NCBI GenBank assembly: GCA_964030475.1
Contig: CAXIPT010000007.1
Coordinates: forward strand, 5,375,727 to 5,439,726
Reading direction: 5' to 3'
DNA from: Tethya wilhelma
Lineage: Eukaryota > Porifera > Demospongiae > Tethyida > Tethyidae
DNA: 64,000 nt
Shown here: positions 47,350 through 61,215 of the stretch, piece after piece
Layout: each line of letters begins with the position of its first letter
How positions within the stretch are numbered: the stretch's first letter is position 1
Notes under the pieces: model-generated
Told to the model about the DNA's origin: nothing
What the model saw: only the letters and a program-made list of their open reading frames with translations
The model's database searches: none
Position numbers and translations under genes: made by a program

Positions 47350-48352
47350 ATGGATGGTGCAGCATCGGTGTCAACTGAGTCCAATGCACAGTTTGTTGCC
47401 TTCAGAAGGTTTGTGTACCGCCTTTCTCAGCAGCTGACACAGGAAGAGAAGCAGGTGCTCATTTATATCAGACTCTACAAGTACAAAGAGCAGTACAAAG
47501 ATGCAACAATACTTGAAGTTCTTGCTAAGCTTGAAACAGATGGTTTATTCAGTTCCAACAATCCAGAAGGACTTGTAGATGTTGCAAGAGATATCCAACG
47601 TCAAGATTTGGTGGGAGACGTTAAAGAGTTTATCAAGAAACGAAACAAGAAGGCATCTTCTGCTTCAAGCAAACGCTTAAAGTCACCAGACCGCTATGAA
47701 TTGGAGGCAAGTTCCGAAGAAGACTTGCAGCTCAGAGCCACTTACGAAGTCACCTTGGCACAGGCAACAGTCCTAATGCAACAAGTTGAAAGGCTAAAAC
47801 ATGCTTTGATGGCCGATGAAAATGAGAGAAGACAAAAAGCAGAGCAGGCGATAAGAGAAGCCAGTCAAACAGCCACTACACTTGCAGAAAGGCTAAAGAG
47901 AGCACAGGTGGATTTGGGAATGGAAGTCCAGTCTGGAACACACCTCAGAGAAAAGACACACTCCCCAGATAGAGTATCTCCACTTGGTCGTCCACTAATA
48001 CACGGCAATGCTGTATACAGTGGTGAGTCACAGTAAATACTTTATTGCGTGCTATACAGCTATAGGACATGGTCATATTGGTTTGTATTGGTGTACATTT
48101 GGGGGGACACTGGCTTGTCTTGTACAAGTATGTACATACCATAATAAGATGACCAAACAGTGTATTTTTTACCACATAATATTGGTATAGTGCATGTGGC
48201 ACTCTTACTAATGATTGTGACTAAACTCTTGTACATGTGTTTAGATTTCTCATGGGTTTGGCTTACTATATCCACCTCCTTGCTTACGCTATACAAACAT
48301 TGTGGCTCTTAACTCTGACCACAGCTCAGATCCACCATGACAATGGGCTTCT

Positions 48353-48396
<44 letters not shown>

Positions 48397-50213
48397 GTGT
48401 GCCACTCAAACCAACTTGAGACGGTAGGGGTGTATACACACCCATATTATGCATGTAACCATGCATTCAAAGTCATAATCACCAATTTTGGTTGTTTACA
48501 TGCAAACACATACCTGTTTACGTTTACCTGCTCAAAAAGAAACACCCCCAAATGACTTCACAATTCACACACTGATAATACGACAGACATGGTACACAGC
48601 ATCATGTAGATAATTACGCTTGTTGACATACTTAAGTAGATCCATAGAGTATGTTTGTAAATCAGTGTACGATTGTGGGAGAAATTGTGGCCACTTCTAC
48701 ACAAAAACCAACAAAACAAGTTAATGATCAATTATTCCCAGCCTGGAAATCAACAGTGCAAGGCAGTCATTGTCAATCTCAAGCTGTGCTATAGAAGTTA
48801 GTTTTTGACAACAACATCTTTAAGCATTCTATTCTGAGTGAATGGCTGAGGGAAGGTTTTGAAGTGGGTTACAGTCATGTGCATCATGCAGATTTTGCTA
48901 CTAATTATACCAAATAAGGTTACAAAAAGCATTAATTTTATCTCTGTTGAAATCATGAACATGGACTCTGTTGTGGTGTTTGAGATGTATGTTTACAGTT
49001 AGGTGTAATTCTCGGTAAAAATTTGTGAACATCTTCCGTAAACAAAGCAGATACATACATACATTATACACATGTTTCAACGGATGTGAGCACAAAAACA
49101 GTTCACCTGTAAATCTGTAATAGTTATTGTAAACACCATGCAGTGTGTTTTCTAAAATGAAAGATAAATAATTTGACTATTTTCAGTGGGAAAAGTGTGT
49201 GAATGGGGAAGAACATTATAATAATAATAAAATTTATTATACATTTCAGCAACCATTGGGATTTTGACCATGTTTGGTTTGTAGACAAAAGCCTTAGCTG
49301 TGTATCCACAAGTTTTTGTGCATTGTAATGCTCACATGTAAAGTGTTTGATTTTTGACATTAATCCTACACACATGCACAACTTAGCTCAATCACAATCT
49401 TCAGCAGCACAACCTATTCCAAGACACGACCCTTCTCAACTAAAGAGTCGTCACTCTCTCCCCATAATACCCCAACCAGCACCCACGTTTCGATTTTCAA
49501 ATCCTCTTCCCAAGGCAAGGTCGGAACATGCCCCCCTCAAATCAAAACTCTCGTCTTCAACTGATATCCTCAAAGAAGAGAACGAAGAAGATGACGATTA
49601 CGAGAAGATGTATCCAGCTCGTGTGAGCGCTTTGCACAATCTGGATCCAAGTTTCAGTTGCCCCTCGAGTGGCTTCAACCGTCCATCTGACGCCATCCCC
49701 TCATCCTATGGTACTAGAGGTCGTCCTCCTCCTCCCCCACCACCAGCAGCATCATATAGTGATGTCTCGTCGGTGCAATATTCACAGGGTAGTAGTGGTG
49801 CAACACGGACGTACGATCCTCAAGATAGTCGCAACAGAAGAAGAGCAAATGCATACGTAAATAACATCATTATGTCATCGAGTTCTGGAATGTCTTTGAG
49901 TGATTCGAATCAGGTTCAAGTGTTGCGAGGTAGCAGAACAAGAGAAGCTGGACATGTACAAAACACGGCTTCTGTAATTGACTCAAGTATTGTAAACAAT
50001 GAATCTGAAGGTAAAGTATTAGCCTCTTCGGGAGGGGTAAACAAATCGGAGAATAGCAACGCTTCATCTGATAACTGCGTGAAGCTTCCCAGAAGAAAGC
50101 CGCCAGGTAAACAAGTCACCCTGATCAACAGTAATCTTTTAGGATAATATAATACCTTTTGTATACTAATCTCTTAGAATAACATGATACCTCTTGTATA
50201 TGGTAGCACGCAT

Positions 50214-50273
<60 letters not shown>

Positions 50274-51626
50274 TGTAATTTGTTAAGTGCATGTGTACAT
50301 GATCTTCCCATAATAGCTTCTACATATATAGAAACTATAATCCATTTTCAATGGATCTATGTCTATGCCCACAAGTAACTTGTTGCAGGGTATTAAGTTT
50401 CAAAACAACAATCTAATCAATTTCTGCTGCTGACTGGAAACATTCTTTCTCTTTGACTAAAATTACACGCACTCATGCAGCTGCACCTCCAAGAAGACGT
50501 TCAACTGCTACCTTGCCACCTCAGAGCTCTAGCTATGGCTATGTGGACAGTTCACACCACCAAGAAACAAGAGTATCTCCACTGAGTGATTCAACGGTTG
50601 ATAGAGATGATGGTTACACCACGCTGCACCCGTTGAGCAAGGACAATTCCCCTACGACAGGAAGGAAGGATCATCGTGATAGCGGGTTGGACGAGCTTCG
50701 CCAGTTAAGGAACTTTATCACAACAGATCCTGTTTTGAAAGGTATACTGAGTCGTATAGTTCAGCTCATGGTAGCCCAGCTTACAAGCCGATTTTCTTTG
50801 GGTCCTTTCAAGTGACAGTAGGGATAAAGGCCTGGCTAAGATAGAGGCCACCTATATCAATGTTAAGCGTGTAAAGTACTAGTATTTCTAAGAATTATCA
50901 ATTTGTATTCATTGGCAGCCTGTTTAGACAGTCACTATGTGGACAATACAATCAAATTAGGACACGTTTTGATAGTATTGTACGTTTTCTACAACCTGCC
51001 AACTAATTCAAGATTAAACTTTGAAACGTGCTTGGCTTGATGTGTGCATGACAATATGCAAAGCTGGTATGCATGTAGTTTATATTAGGTAGAGCCAATC
51101 TCACGATGTGTGTTTATGTTTTGTGAATGTAATGTTGATCTAAGCATGTGTTGTTCTCTGTGTGATGTAGAATCAGGAGGTACCCATCACTACTACAAAC
51201 ACCTTCAAAGAGATGAGGATGCCGAAGGTAAGTTTATGACATCTTTGACCTTTCATAGGCAGAAAGGCGGGGTCTAGGACTAAACTTCTAACTTAATCTG
51301 GTTTGAAAATGCTGCCAGAGGTGAAATAATTAGCAATACTTTTCTTATGGGAGAAAATAGCTTAACCTTTGACTGGTAAGGTGTAGGAAGCTGGAAAAGT
51401 AATCAATTAAAGAATGGGGAGAATGAGCACTGTCCAATGATGCTTGAAATTTCGAAATCGGTTGGATAATAAGAAAGTTAGCTATTAGATTTTTTCTACT
51501 GGCATTCTCAAACCAGATGGACTTTGACATGATCATCATCATACCCTTTATTACACGTGCATACACAATGTCATAACAGACAGCGACCCATATACCTCAT
51601 TGAACTATGGCTATCAAGACCCATAG
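47350..51626 (+). CDS. DED adaptor 4 with several YxxL/YxxM motifs
   Basis: Exons 47350-48022, 49387-50106, 50481-50741, 51171-51227 and 51580-51626, all phase 1, 585 residues. The first exon has a diverged DED (FRRFVYRLSQQLTQEEKQVL, IQRQDLVGDVKEF) followed by a coiled-coil-like helical block (ATVLMQQVERLKHALMADEN, AERLKRAQVDL). Exon 2 is Pro/Ser-rich with an eight-residue proline run and DDDYEKMYPARV (YxxM, the PI3K-type SH2 site). Exon 3 has YGYVDSS and DDGYTTLHPL; the last exon ends DPYTSLNYGYQDP, so two YxxL motifs follow in ITAM-like spirit although their spacing is long. ATG 47350 was chosen because the open frame before it lacks an ATG. A second possible last exon lies at 52015-52094. 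Confidence 0.82.
48355..48402. repeat. (GT)n microsatellite
   Basis: GT run with one GC interruption, in intron 1 of DED adaptor 4. Confidence 0.9.
50216..50271. repeat. (CA)n microsatellite
   Basis: CA run in intron 2 of DED adaptor 4. Confidence 0.9.
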
Positions 51627-52014
51627 ACATACATGATTGATGTTCATACAATTTCATGTCTTTATAATCATGAGCCTCAACACTGAAAATAATACAGTTG
51701 CATTGAATTCGTGTTGATCTGTTTTGTACATAATTATTATGTTGCTCTGAGTGTCAAGTTTCTATTATATGTGCACATGATGTTAAATTATTTTTACATT
51801 TGCTGTTGTCACTGTTGTTTGTCTACTCACAACCTTTATACCATGGTAACCACAGATTCCTGTCCTATTGCTGACATTTGATACAACTGATGGTATAACT
51901 AGTATGCAATAATCCATCAATAGGATTGATTATGAAAGCTCAAACTGTATAATCATAGTTCCATGGATATAATTATATTATAGTTCCAACTTGCTATCCA
52001 TTGGTCCACTGCAG

Positions 52015-52094
52015 GCTATGAATTCTGTCCAAGCATAGATGGTCCAAGTGAATGCACGGAGTCCCAGGGAACTTCAGAAAGGACAAGCGCGTGA
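52015..52094 (+). CDS. candidate alternative last exon of DED adaptor 4
   Basis: Acceptor CACTGCAG, then G|GC TAT GAA in phase 1, the same phase as the exon at 51580. It reads GYEFCPSIDGPSECTESQ and stops at TGA 52092-52094. It would swap the DPYTSLNYGYQDP tail for one with a single Tyr. Only transcripts can tell. Confidence 0.4.
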
Positions 52095-52435
52095 CCTCGA
52101 TTTATCACGTCAACAACATCCGGCATGCAAATGACCTCTGAGTCAGTGGGGTTTTTTTGCCGATTAGCCTAATAATAGATAGAGTACGTATGGAGGGGTA
52201 TTTGCCACTTCTCAATGCCGCCGCGATAGAGGAACAGCTGAGCTAGCGATCTTTGAGGGGAACAACCTGTAGCTCGCACAGTATGGAGGGTGATATAAAT
52301 TGACCTAAAAAAGAAACAGTCAGATTGCGGCTACATGCTTACAAATCTACATCTGCAGACGCATCGCACTCAGTCCCCAGCCTAAAAGTAGACAAACCTA
52401 CGTCAACCGCGATCGATCGATCCGAGTACCAAGTC

Positions 52436-53920
52436 ATGGCGTTAAAGCAAACGATCCCGAGCAATGCTCCAAATCTTGCGAGTATTGCAGAAAACACCTT
52501 CTTGTTTGGAATTTCCCAAAGGGTTAAAAAAGAGGAAAGCAGAGCTCTCGTGAAAATCCAAGAATTGCCAGCATGTCTTGAAGACCAACCCCCCTTTGAA
52601 GTACTGATGTCATTAAAGATGCAAGGAAGATATTCAAAACTGGTAGAGTTGGCTGCTATACTTAAAGACATCCACAGAAATGACTTAGCAAAGGAAGTAA
52701 TGTCATATGCAAAAGAGTGCAAGAAGAAAGCCAAGCCTAAAACACGAGAAGAGAGTGCCCAGCCACCTCCAGCAGTCACTTCAGATGCAAATCACTTAGA
52801 GTGTGTTATGCAGCTGCAAATGACTAAGCTCCAACATTCTATATTCATGGAACAGATGAGGAAATTACAGGAAGTAGCACATGAGGCAAGATACAGCCGA
52901 GTTGAAGAAATGATACGAAAAGACTTAAAGGAAGTTAGCGAGGAGATGAACAAGAAACTGCAGTACATCTCGACCTTAGTAGCACGGAAAGAAACTGGCA
53001 ATATGAGCACGATACTAAGTAGTTCACGGACTGAAAAAAGACCTAGATCAACTTCATCTGAATCAATTAGCAGTAATAGTTTAAGTTCTGAAGGATCGGT
53101 GATGTCATTGGACTCAGATGATAACGTGTATTCCACTATCGAGGAGTCGCGTCCCACCGATAATAAATCAAGAGCAATGGCAACATCACAATCACCCACA
53201 AATGCCAGAAGGGTAACCGGAGAGTCTCCTCAGCTCCCAAATAAAAGGACCAGCTACAGGGGACGCTCCTCTGAAGGTACATATCATACATGTAATTATT
53301 ATTAATTAAGTTCATAATCATGTGGCACTGCATGACATTTATATGCATATATGTATGCATACATGAATATAGTCATTTCTACCAAGACAAGAGAGGATGC
53401 CAACATACCGAGGTTGGATCAAACTGACAGTGGATTTGCCGAGGCTGGGGAATTCCTCAAAGAGGAGCCAGAAACAGTGAAACTGCCAGTTCAGCCATCA
53501 TCTCCAGAAACCACGGGATATATGTCCCTTGAAAGGAACACCATGGGAAGTGTTGGCTACTACATAAAAGCTCATAAAGAAAGCGAGTTAGTAGAAGGTA
53601 TGTCTTTCATGACACATAGCATAATTACTAAATTTTCACTCATACAATTTGACCAGAAGCAGCAATTACCGCCAACTGCTTAGATGGTTTATACATACAG
53701 TCATGTATAATCATTCTACCTTGAACTCTCAGGTTGTGAATATAATTTTATGAGATATTGTTTATTCTCTTGTCTGTCTACAGAAGCTACATATTCTGAT
53801 CCTAGAGATGTTCTAGCTCGTGATCATTCAAATGAACCTATATATGTCAATACAAGGTCAATAGCCACCAGCCAATTCGTGAAAGATCTAGAACTGACAC
53901 TGAAACGGAAGCCACAATAG
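52436..53920 (+). CDS. DED adaptor 5
   Basis: Exons 52436-53276, 53373-53597 and 53784-53920; 400 residues. DED at about residues 22-100 (ENTFLFGISQRVKKEESRAL, IHRNDLAKEV), second helical block (MTKLQHSIFMEQMRKLQE, EEMNKKLQYISTLV), Ser-rich linker with VYSTIEES, then DSGFAEAGEFLKEEPE, GYMSLERNTMGSVGYYI and EPIYVNTRSI. It is the simplest complete member: no Death domain and no module, and it starts directly with the DED. Closest relatives are the second exon onward of adaptors 1 and 7. Death-complex assembly plus SH2 docking is inferred from motifs alone. Confidence 0.88.
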
Positions 53921-54987
53921 ACTGCCACTCTGATAGCATTCAAACTTAATTCTTCTCATGTTTCAATTCTTAATTGCATGTGTGCGTTAGTCATGCTTAA
54001 TGTTACCTGAACTTTACATAGCTAGTCTATTTTTGTCATTCTTTACATTAAATAATGATGTATCAATAATTATATAGGATTATTATACTACTATGCAGTA
54101 TCATGACATGATCAATGATGACATGGATATCTGAACAATTAACAATTATGACAATATAGTATGGTTAATGTGCTCTCACAAACACAATTAAACTGAATGT
54201 GCCATGTCAGCTGCTATTATCACAAAAACATGCATGCATGGCCAGCACATGTATAATAGCCCACTGCATGCATCAGTGTGGTCCATGCATGCATGTATAG
54301 GAGAGCTAGCTAGCGCTGAAGGCCATGGATATACTCGAGCCATGCATGTATGTATGACATCGACTATACCATTTGAAGAGGTAAACTACCAGGGGTATAT
54401 ATGTTCACCATGAATTAAGTTATATACTGACAATAAAGCAGTTTTTACTTCCAAGATGAAAGTTTAAATGCACTGCCCTGCTGACGTTGACAGTTAAGGA
54501 GTCCTCATCTTTCCTGTTCACAACAATTATGTAATTCTTCAATGCATAATGGTGCGCCTATAGGATAGCTCATAAGTCTATAAAAACACATTACGTCTTT
54601 TATGGTGATTCACCAGATTAACTAACAGTCCATGAATTCAAATTGAGCCTAATTGCATTGGTATGCATGTGACACGTCATGAATTTCTGAATCGGGTTCT
54701 ATCCCCGGGAAAGAAAATGTGAATGAAAATGCTGAGAATGGCATAAAATTATACACAACTTGTTAATAACAGAGTCTCTATGGTTACAAAAAATTGACCT
54801 CTGAAGATAGCACACCCTGTTCACGTTGTATAGCCCATTGTACACTACTGCGCATGCGCAATCACGTATGCGTAGGAACGCCGCTGTGGGGAGAAACCTC
54901 GCGTAGCTATGTGAGCTGAGCTAGGTAAAAATAAAGCTATATACAACAGAAATGCCAAGCAATTTTTAATGCAATAACTGCAGAACC
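53921..54987. other. intergenic, no gene seen
   Basis: AT-rich with several CATGCATG clusters (54220-54360). Confidence 0.6.
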
Positions 54988-55881
54988 ATGGCAAACTATG
55001 AAGAGAGAAGCTTCTTGTTCCGGATTTCAGAAAAACTTTCATCCAAGGAAAGACATGCTCTAGTGGCTATCAACCAGCTTCCAGCAAAAATGAGAGATCA
55101 AAGTGGCTTTGATATCATACTACAGCTACAGCAGCAAGAAAAGTTCAACAAGCTGGAGGAGTTGGCTGCTATGCTCAAGGATATTGACAGAAATGATTTG
55201 GCAAAAGAAATCACAGAATTTGCCGAAAAACAAAGACTTTCACTAGACCCAAGCACAAAGCTCGAGTGTGTATTTCAAGAGACTAAAGAGCAATTCCAAA
55301 CACTTACATCTCAGATGGAGAAACTGAGAGAGGCAGCAAATGAGGCAGGACAGAAACGAATCGAACAGATCGTAGAAGAGTTAGTATCCACCTGGCCAAG
55401 CGAAATGCTCAACAAGAAACTACGGTACATCACTGGATTGCTGGCAATGACTAAAAGTGACCAAAAAACCCCATCTCCACTATCACGTACTTCAAGCATT
55501 AGTTCACGAAAAGAAGACACAACTTCTAAAACTGAAACAAAGGGTGAAATACAGAAGCAGACGTGGAGTTCTAAGGTACCGAGTCACCCAAGAACACAAT
55601 CTGATTCTGTACATCAGAGATCAAGGCCAATCATGAAGAAATCTCAGTCCCAAAGACAACCATCTATGGAATCAATGACCACAACAATACAACCGTCTAT
55701 CACAAAGAGAGAACTACCACCAGTGCCTGTCGATGTCCCACCAAAATCAACACAAGTGTCCAACAAACCAACTCCATCACCGAAACCAACAGTGAAACCC
55801 AAGCCAAAGAATCGTGGTTTATCAGGTTAGTAAAAGATATAGCAATGAAATTTGCACATCCGATAGAAGGATTATAAGATA

Positions 55882-55941
<60 letters not shown>

Positions 55942-55949
55942 TCACGCTN

Positions 55950-56045
<96 letters not shown>

Positions 56046-56686
56046 CAACTGGTTCATTCAGAAGAACCAAAGACAACCTATCAGCAGCTGTGAATCCAGA
56101 CTCTGATGCTGACTATACAGGCGGTACAGGTGGTAGTGAAGACAGTGGATTTACAGATGCCAGTCAATTCATCCGACAAACAGAGCCTCGAGTCGAACCA
56201 ACTACTCACGATAAGCTAGCTGCTCATGTTCAGCCACAGTTGGGAGGGTACATGGGCCTTCGTAGGTCTACAATGGAACCATCAGTGAAATACTACAAAA
56301 CAACTCTTAACCACCAGGAGTCCATTCAAGGTAAATTATTAATTCTGTGAGTCACTGCATGTTCTCGAAAGTATGAAAATTTAAACGCACGAGAAATTCA
56401 AACACACCCGTTGCAAAATAGTGGGTGAGGCTTTGTAACGTCATGATACACAAATTTGATATTACACACTTCCGTGCAATATGCATCGTTTAATTTTAAC
56501 TTTGTGATTTATGGTAATAATATTGTGTCTACCACACTGTTGAAATATTGAGGAAACAAATCATACTTTCATTTGTTTTCATACATTCCAGAGGCTACAT
56601 ATTCCAATCGGAGAGATCTAGAAGACTGCAATGAACCAGTGTATGTCAACATCTCAGCAATTAAACGTGCACGTGGAGAACTATAA
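54988..56686 (+). CDS. DED adaptor 6
   Basis: Exons 54988-55825, 56046-56330 and 56592-56686; 405 residues. DED near the N-terminus (ERSFLFRISEKLSSKERHAL, INQLPAKMRDQ, IDRNDLAKEI), second helical block (ETKEQFQTLTSQMEKLREAA, LNKKLRYITGLL), then a Pro/Lys linker (PPVPVDVPPKSTQ, PTPSPKPTVKPKPK) of SH3-ligand type. The second exon has EDSGFTDASQFI and GYMGLRRSTMEPSVKYYK, the third ends EPVYVNISAI. Intron 1 is largely a CA microsatellite that runs up to the acceptor CACACAG. The plan matches adaptor 2, whose tail is missing. Confidence 0.88.
55883..56045. repeat. (CA)n microsatellite reaching the splice acceptor
   Basis: Two CA blocks split by TTCACGCTNTCTCTCT (n at 55949). The last CACAG is the acceptor of exon 2 of DED adaptor 6. 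Confidence 0.93.
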
Positions 56687-57162
56687 ACCAATATCTTGAA
56701 CAATGAATTGTTACAATGTTTCTACACTTTTCCTTTGAATATTAATAAATTTTTATTGTGATATTGATGTTAACCCATGTTGTTTGAATGCATGCATGCA
56801 TGCAAGTACATCAACAATAGATTATTACAAATTATACAGCTAAGATTAGTGAAGGATTCACTGCATGCATGCATGATGTCATTATTATTTTGAAAACTTC
56901 TATTCAAAAAGGGGAGATAACCAGGGAATGAAAAGACATAAAAATGCTATGCTATAAATATTTGAAATTCCAATGACAATTAATTAGTATAGTATTAATT
57001 TTGTGCATTCCACATGCAGGATATAAAATTTAGAGCAATTGATGGATAATCACAACTAAGCCACAATTCAGTCAATTTTGAAGATTTGAACTATAGAGTT
57101 AGAAACCCTGAGAAAGCATCTGAATACTCATCAAGCCTGTCACACGCAACGATTATCGTAGA
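56687..57162. other. intergenic, upstream of DED adaptor 7
   Basis: AATAAATTTTTATTG at 56740-56755 offers a poly(A) signal for adaptor 6. No gene seen. Confidence 0.55.
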
Positions 57163-60127
57163 ATGGCTGAGTGCTTGACAGCAACTGAAGGCAATCATGG
57201 TATATTAATTTGCTATCACTACTGTAATTGCTAGCATCATGAAAACTTTATTATATTTTCTGATTAGATTGTCCACTACTTGAAGCAGTTGATCTCCTAA
57301 AACCACTCGAAAAGCAATGGTATGAGCTCGGTATTCAACTAAGAATTGAAAAGGTTGATCTTGATAGAATTGAGGCTGATCACATTGTCAAGGGAGTAAA
57401 TCGTTGTCTCACCGAAATAATTCAATTTTGGAAGAAAAATGAAGATCCATCTTGGGGAAAGCTTGCTGATGCTGTGAGGAATGTAGGCGGTCACAAAGAT
57501 GTTGAGAGAAAAATTCATACACGTCTCTATAGTTCAAATAGCTCTGATGAATCAGGATATGGAAGTTTATCTCCATCAGGCCAGGATTCTGATGAGGATA
57601 TGTTCTCGACCTCCTCCCTCTCTCCAGGATGTGGGTGTGGTGAGTGTAACATTCACAAAATGTGTACTGAAGGCTGCCCTCGTCCAAATTACACCAAACG
57701 CCTACCCATACTTACCAAATATGCTGGAGGAAAAACAGCATCTGAAATAGCAAGTGAAAGACTTGCAACACCCAATGGAGCAAACCATGATTCTCTGACT
57801 GAAACTACATTTGAGCAAGAAACAGTTGATCTCCGTGCACATTTTGCTAAGCTTGTCCTCAAAATTAGTACAAGTTTGAGAGAACAACACACAGACAAAG
57901 ATGATGTAACTCTCTATCTAGGTAACACCTTTCCAATGCTTGAAAAAATTGCTGACAAAATGGAAAAAGCTACAAATATGCCACAACTCCTGAGTGTAGT
58001 TACAAGACAGGGATGTTCGTGGTTTAATTTTACAATCATCAAGAAGTTGATTGAAGATTTTGGAAGAAAAGATGACAGTGAATGTTTAGTAAAGTATGAG
58101 CAGCATTTTTTAAAGTTTGCAAAACACCGACTCCCACAAGGAATGACCCATGTGGAGCTTGGCTCCAAGACTGGAATGTCTGGATGCAAAAAATTGGTCA
58201 TCAAAATTGATCGAGAGTGGGAATCAATATCCATAGGAGAGTTGGATCGTCTCTGCAGAGAATTTGCGACTATTCTGAGGATTGACAGAAAGAATCTCTA
58301 CTTGGCTGATGTAAATGAAGGTTGCTTCATGCTCACTCTGATGATACCAGAGGAAATAGCCGATTCTATATCCAAGAGTTCATTAACAAGTGACCAGAAA
58401 CAAATGCTTGCAAATGACAAAATTATTAGACTAACCTGCGGGGAAATGAAATGGTCCACATCAAATTCAACTGAGCAATGCTTTGACAGTAAAGAGGTAA
58501 GGATTTGCATGTATCCGATTATTATTTTATTGGCATTAATTTTTATTTATACTAACCCATGCACCCAGGCCAAGAATAACCATCAAGCAACAAGACTAAA
58601 AAGTAAAGCACTAAGCAAGAAAAGTACAACCAGATCTCGCACATCTAGTATTAACAAGCTTCACAGACTACTAAGTTTCACAGCTGGTAGGAGACAACAT
58701 CAAGAATCTACAATTGTATCAAGTCCAACTACAATTGCAGAAAATGTTTTTTTGTTTGGACTTTCCCAAAGGATTACAAAAGCTCAAAGCAGAGCTCTCG
58801 TGAAAATAGAAGAATTGCCAGCTAGACTTGAAGACCAATCCCCTTTTGATGTGCTGATGCAGTTAAAGATGCAAGGAAGATATTCAAAACTGGGAGAGTT
58901 GGCTGCTATACTCAAAGATATTCACAGAAATGACTTAGCAAAGGAAGTCATGTCCTATGCAAAAGAGTGCAAGAAGAAAACCAAGCCTAAGACACAAAAA
59001 GAGAGTGCCCAGCCACCTCCAGCAGTCACTTCGGATGCAAATCACCTAGAGTGTGTTGTGCAGCTGCAATTGGCCAAGCTCCAAAATTCTATATTCATGG
59101 ATCAGACAAGAAAGTTAGAGGAAGTAGCACACGAGGCAAGATACAGCCGAGTTGAAGAAATGGTACGAAAAGATTTAAAGGAACTTAGCGAGGAGATGAA
59201 TAAGAAATTGCAATACATCTCGACTTTAGTAGAAACTGGCAGCACATGGCCATGTAGCTCACAGGCCAAGGCAAGACCTAGATCATCTTCATCTGATTCA
59301 CAAAGCAGCTCATCTAGTATAAGTTCAAGTCAGAGTCTTGAAGAATCACAGACATTACTGCACTTGAGCTCAGATGACATGTATTCAACTTTCCCAGAAT
59401 TGTATTGTGGCAATAATTCGGGAATAACAGAAACATCACAATCAGTCACAAATGCAAGAAGGGTGACAAGAGAGTCTCCTCAACCAAATAATAAAGGGAC
59501 TACCTCTAGGGAACGTTCAATCCAAGGTATAATAATATTGTCATACTTGCATACATACATGCAATTCATTATTGTGTACAATATAGTATGCATGTCTGTA
59601 GAAGTTCATGCGTGCACATGCATGTTAAATAAGAGATCTCTCATGTGATATACGAAGATGTACTCAATGACATGCATGCATACACATGAATAATTTCAAT
59701 AGTCCTTTCTACAAAGATGAGAGAGGATGCTGACATACCAAAGTTAGATCAAACTGACAGTGGATTTGCAGAGGCTGGAGAATTCCTCAAAGAGGAGCCA
59801 GAAATAGTGAAGGGGTCAGTTAATCCGTTACCTCCAAAGACTGAAGGATACATGTCCCTTGAAAGGAGTACCATGGAAGATGTTGGCTACTACATAACAT
59901 CCCATAACAAAAGTAAGTTATTACATAATAATTATACTTCCATAAAACGACTCATGCACTGCATCTACATAAAATAATAATCTTCCTTATTACCTGCAGA
60001 AACTACAAATTGTGATCCTAGAGATGCTAGAGCTCATGGTCATTCTAATGAGCCGATATATACCAATGAGAGCGCAATAGCTACTAATCAACTGGAAGGA
60101 ATGACACTGAAACGGAAACCGCAATAA
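57163..60127 (+). CDS. DED adaptor 7: Death domain + module + DED + tyrosine tail
   Basis: Exons 57163-57199, 57268-58496, 58569-59526, 59703-59912 and 60000-60127; 853 residues. A Death domain spans about residues 16-100 (LEKQWYELGIQLRIEKVDLD, WKKNEDPSWGKLADAVRNVG). A Ser/Gly linker and a Cys-rich turn (GCGCGECNIHKMCTEGC) lead to a ~200-residue module I cannot name (SWFNFTIIKKLIEDFG, FLKFAKHRLPQGM, KLVIKIDREW, DVNEGCFMLTLMIPEEI). Exon 3 holds the DED (ENVFLFGLSQ, IHRNDLAKEV) and helical block. The tail has MYSTFPEL, GYMSLERSTMEDVGYYI and EPIYTNESAI. The ATG is the first in frame and precedes the Death domain. AATAAA overlaps the stop codon. It is the fullest architecture in the cluster and probably the template for the cut gene at 34.8 kb. 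Confidence 0.9.
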
Positions 60128-60440
60128 AATTTCTCACTTGAAGTACTAAATTATTGTGTTTGATTGATATTACATAAATATGTTGTGAGACAATAGTACA
60201 ATTAATACCATTACACTTAGTATTATCATGCATCTGATTCATCAAAATTTTGTTGTGTACTGTATATTGTATAATATCAGTTATGATCTTGGTCAGTTTT
60301 AATTGTTTACGACCATAAACCTTATTTTAACCATAGCAATAGAATGCTTTTGCAATCCTTTATAGTGAATGAATTGAATCAATATCAGCTAGGCCACAGA
60401 CACATTAATGAATCCATTTAGCTGCAAGGTATAATAATTA
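60128..60440. other. intergenic, no gene seen
   Basis: AT-rich spacer between DED adaptor 7 and the decayed copy. Confidence 0.55.
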
Positions 60441-61215
60441 TTATAGGAATACAAGTGATTTGACAGCCATGGTTATATGGACAAGAATAAAAAATGGACC
60501 AAATGGAAATGAAGCAAGAAAAAAGGAGAAAGCATTCTTGTTATATAGACTTTCACAAAAATTGTCTAGAAAGCAGAGCTCATGTAACGGAGATACAAAA
60601 CGCTAAAAGAGTATTTTTTGATATACTCAAAGAAATTGATAGGAATGATTTAGCACAGGATATAAAGATAATTATCAGTTAATAAGATCTTCTGTGCATG
60701 TGGGTGTATACGTTCCTCTCTGCATACATGCATATAATTATTGATACAACAACCCATGCATGAATAATATTATGCTTTAACACACACACACACACATACA
60801 CACAGCACAAACACAATGATCATCAAGAGTTACTATCAAGCACAACAGAGCAGAGCAGCAGCAGGTCAATGAAGCTCAAGGAACTGCTGCCATTGATTAT
60901 GCATATGACGAAGTACGTAGATTAAGGCACTCAGTCTGGTGGTGGTACTGGGGACAGTGGATTTGCAGAAGCCAGTAAATTCCACAAACCAGAGCCAAAA
61001 CAAAAACCATCATCCCAAACATCAGCTCAAGATCAACAGCCAGGGGAGTACATGGGACTCAGCAAGCCAACCATGGAACCACCAGGGTACTACAAGACAC
61101 CTTTTCTAGGTATGCAAGATTCTGCATGCATGACTATTTATAGATGTACATGTCTGCATACAATTGTACAGTTGTTGATGTTTTGTTGTAGACACAATCA
61201 TAATGATTATGAATA

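Noticed and set aside
52339..53199. Minus-strand frames opposite DED adaptors (also 36299-36646, 34793-35338, 57689-58510)
   Set aside because: Antisense shadows that recur opposite every paralogue and mirror its codons.
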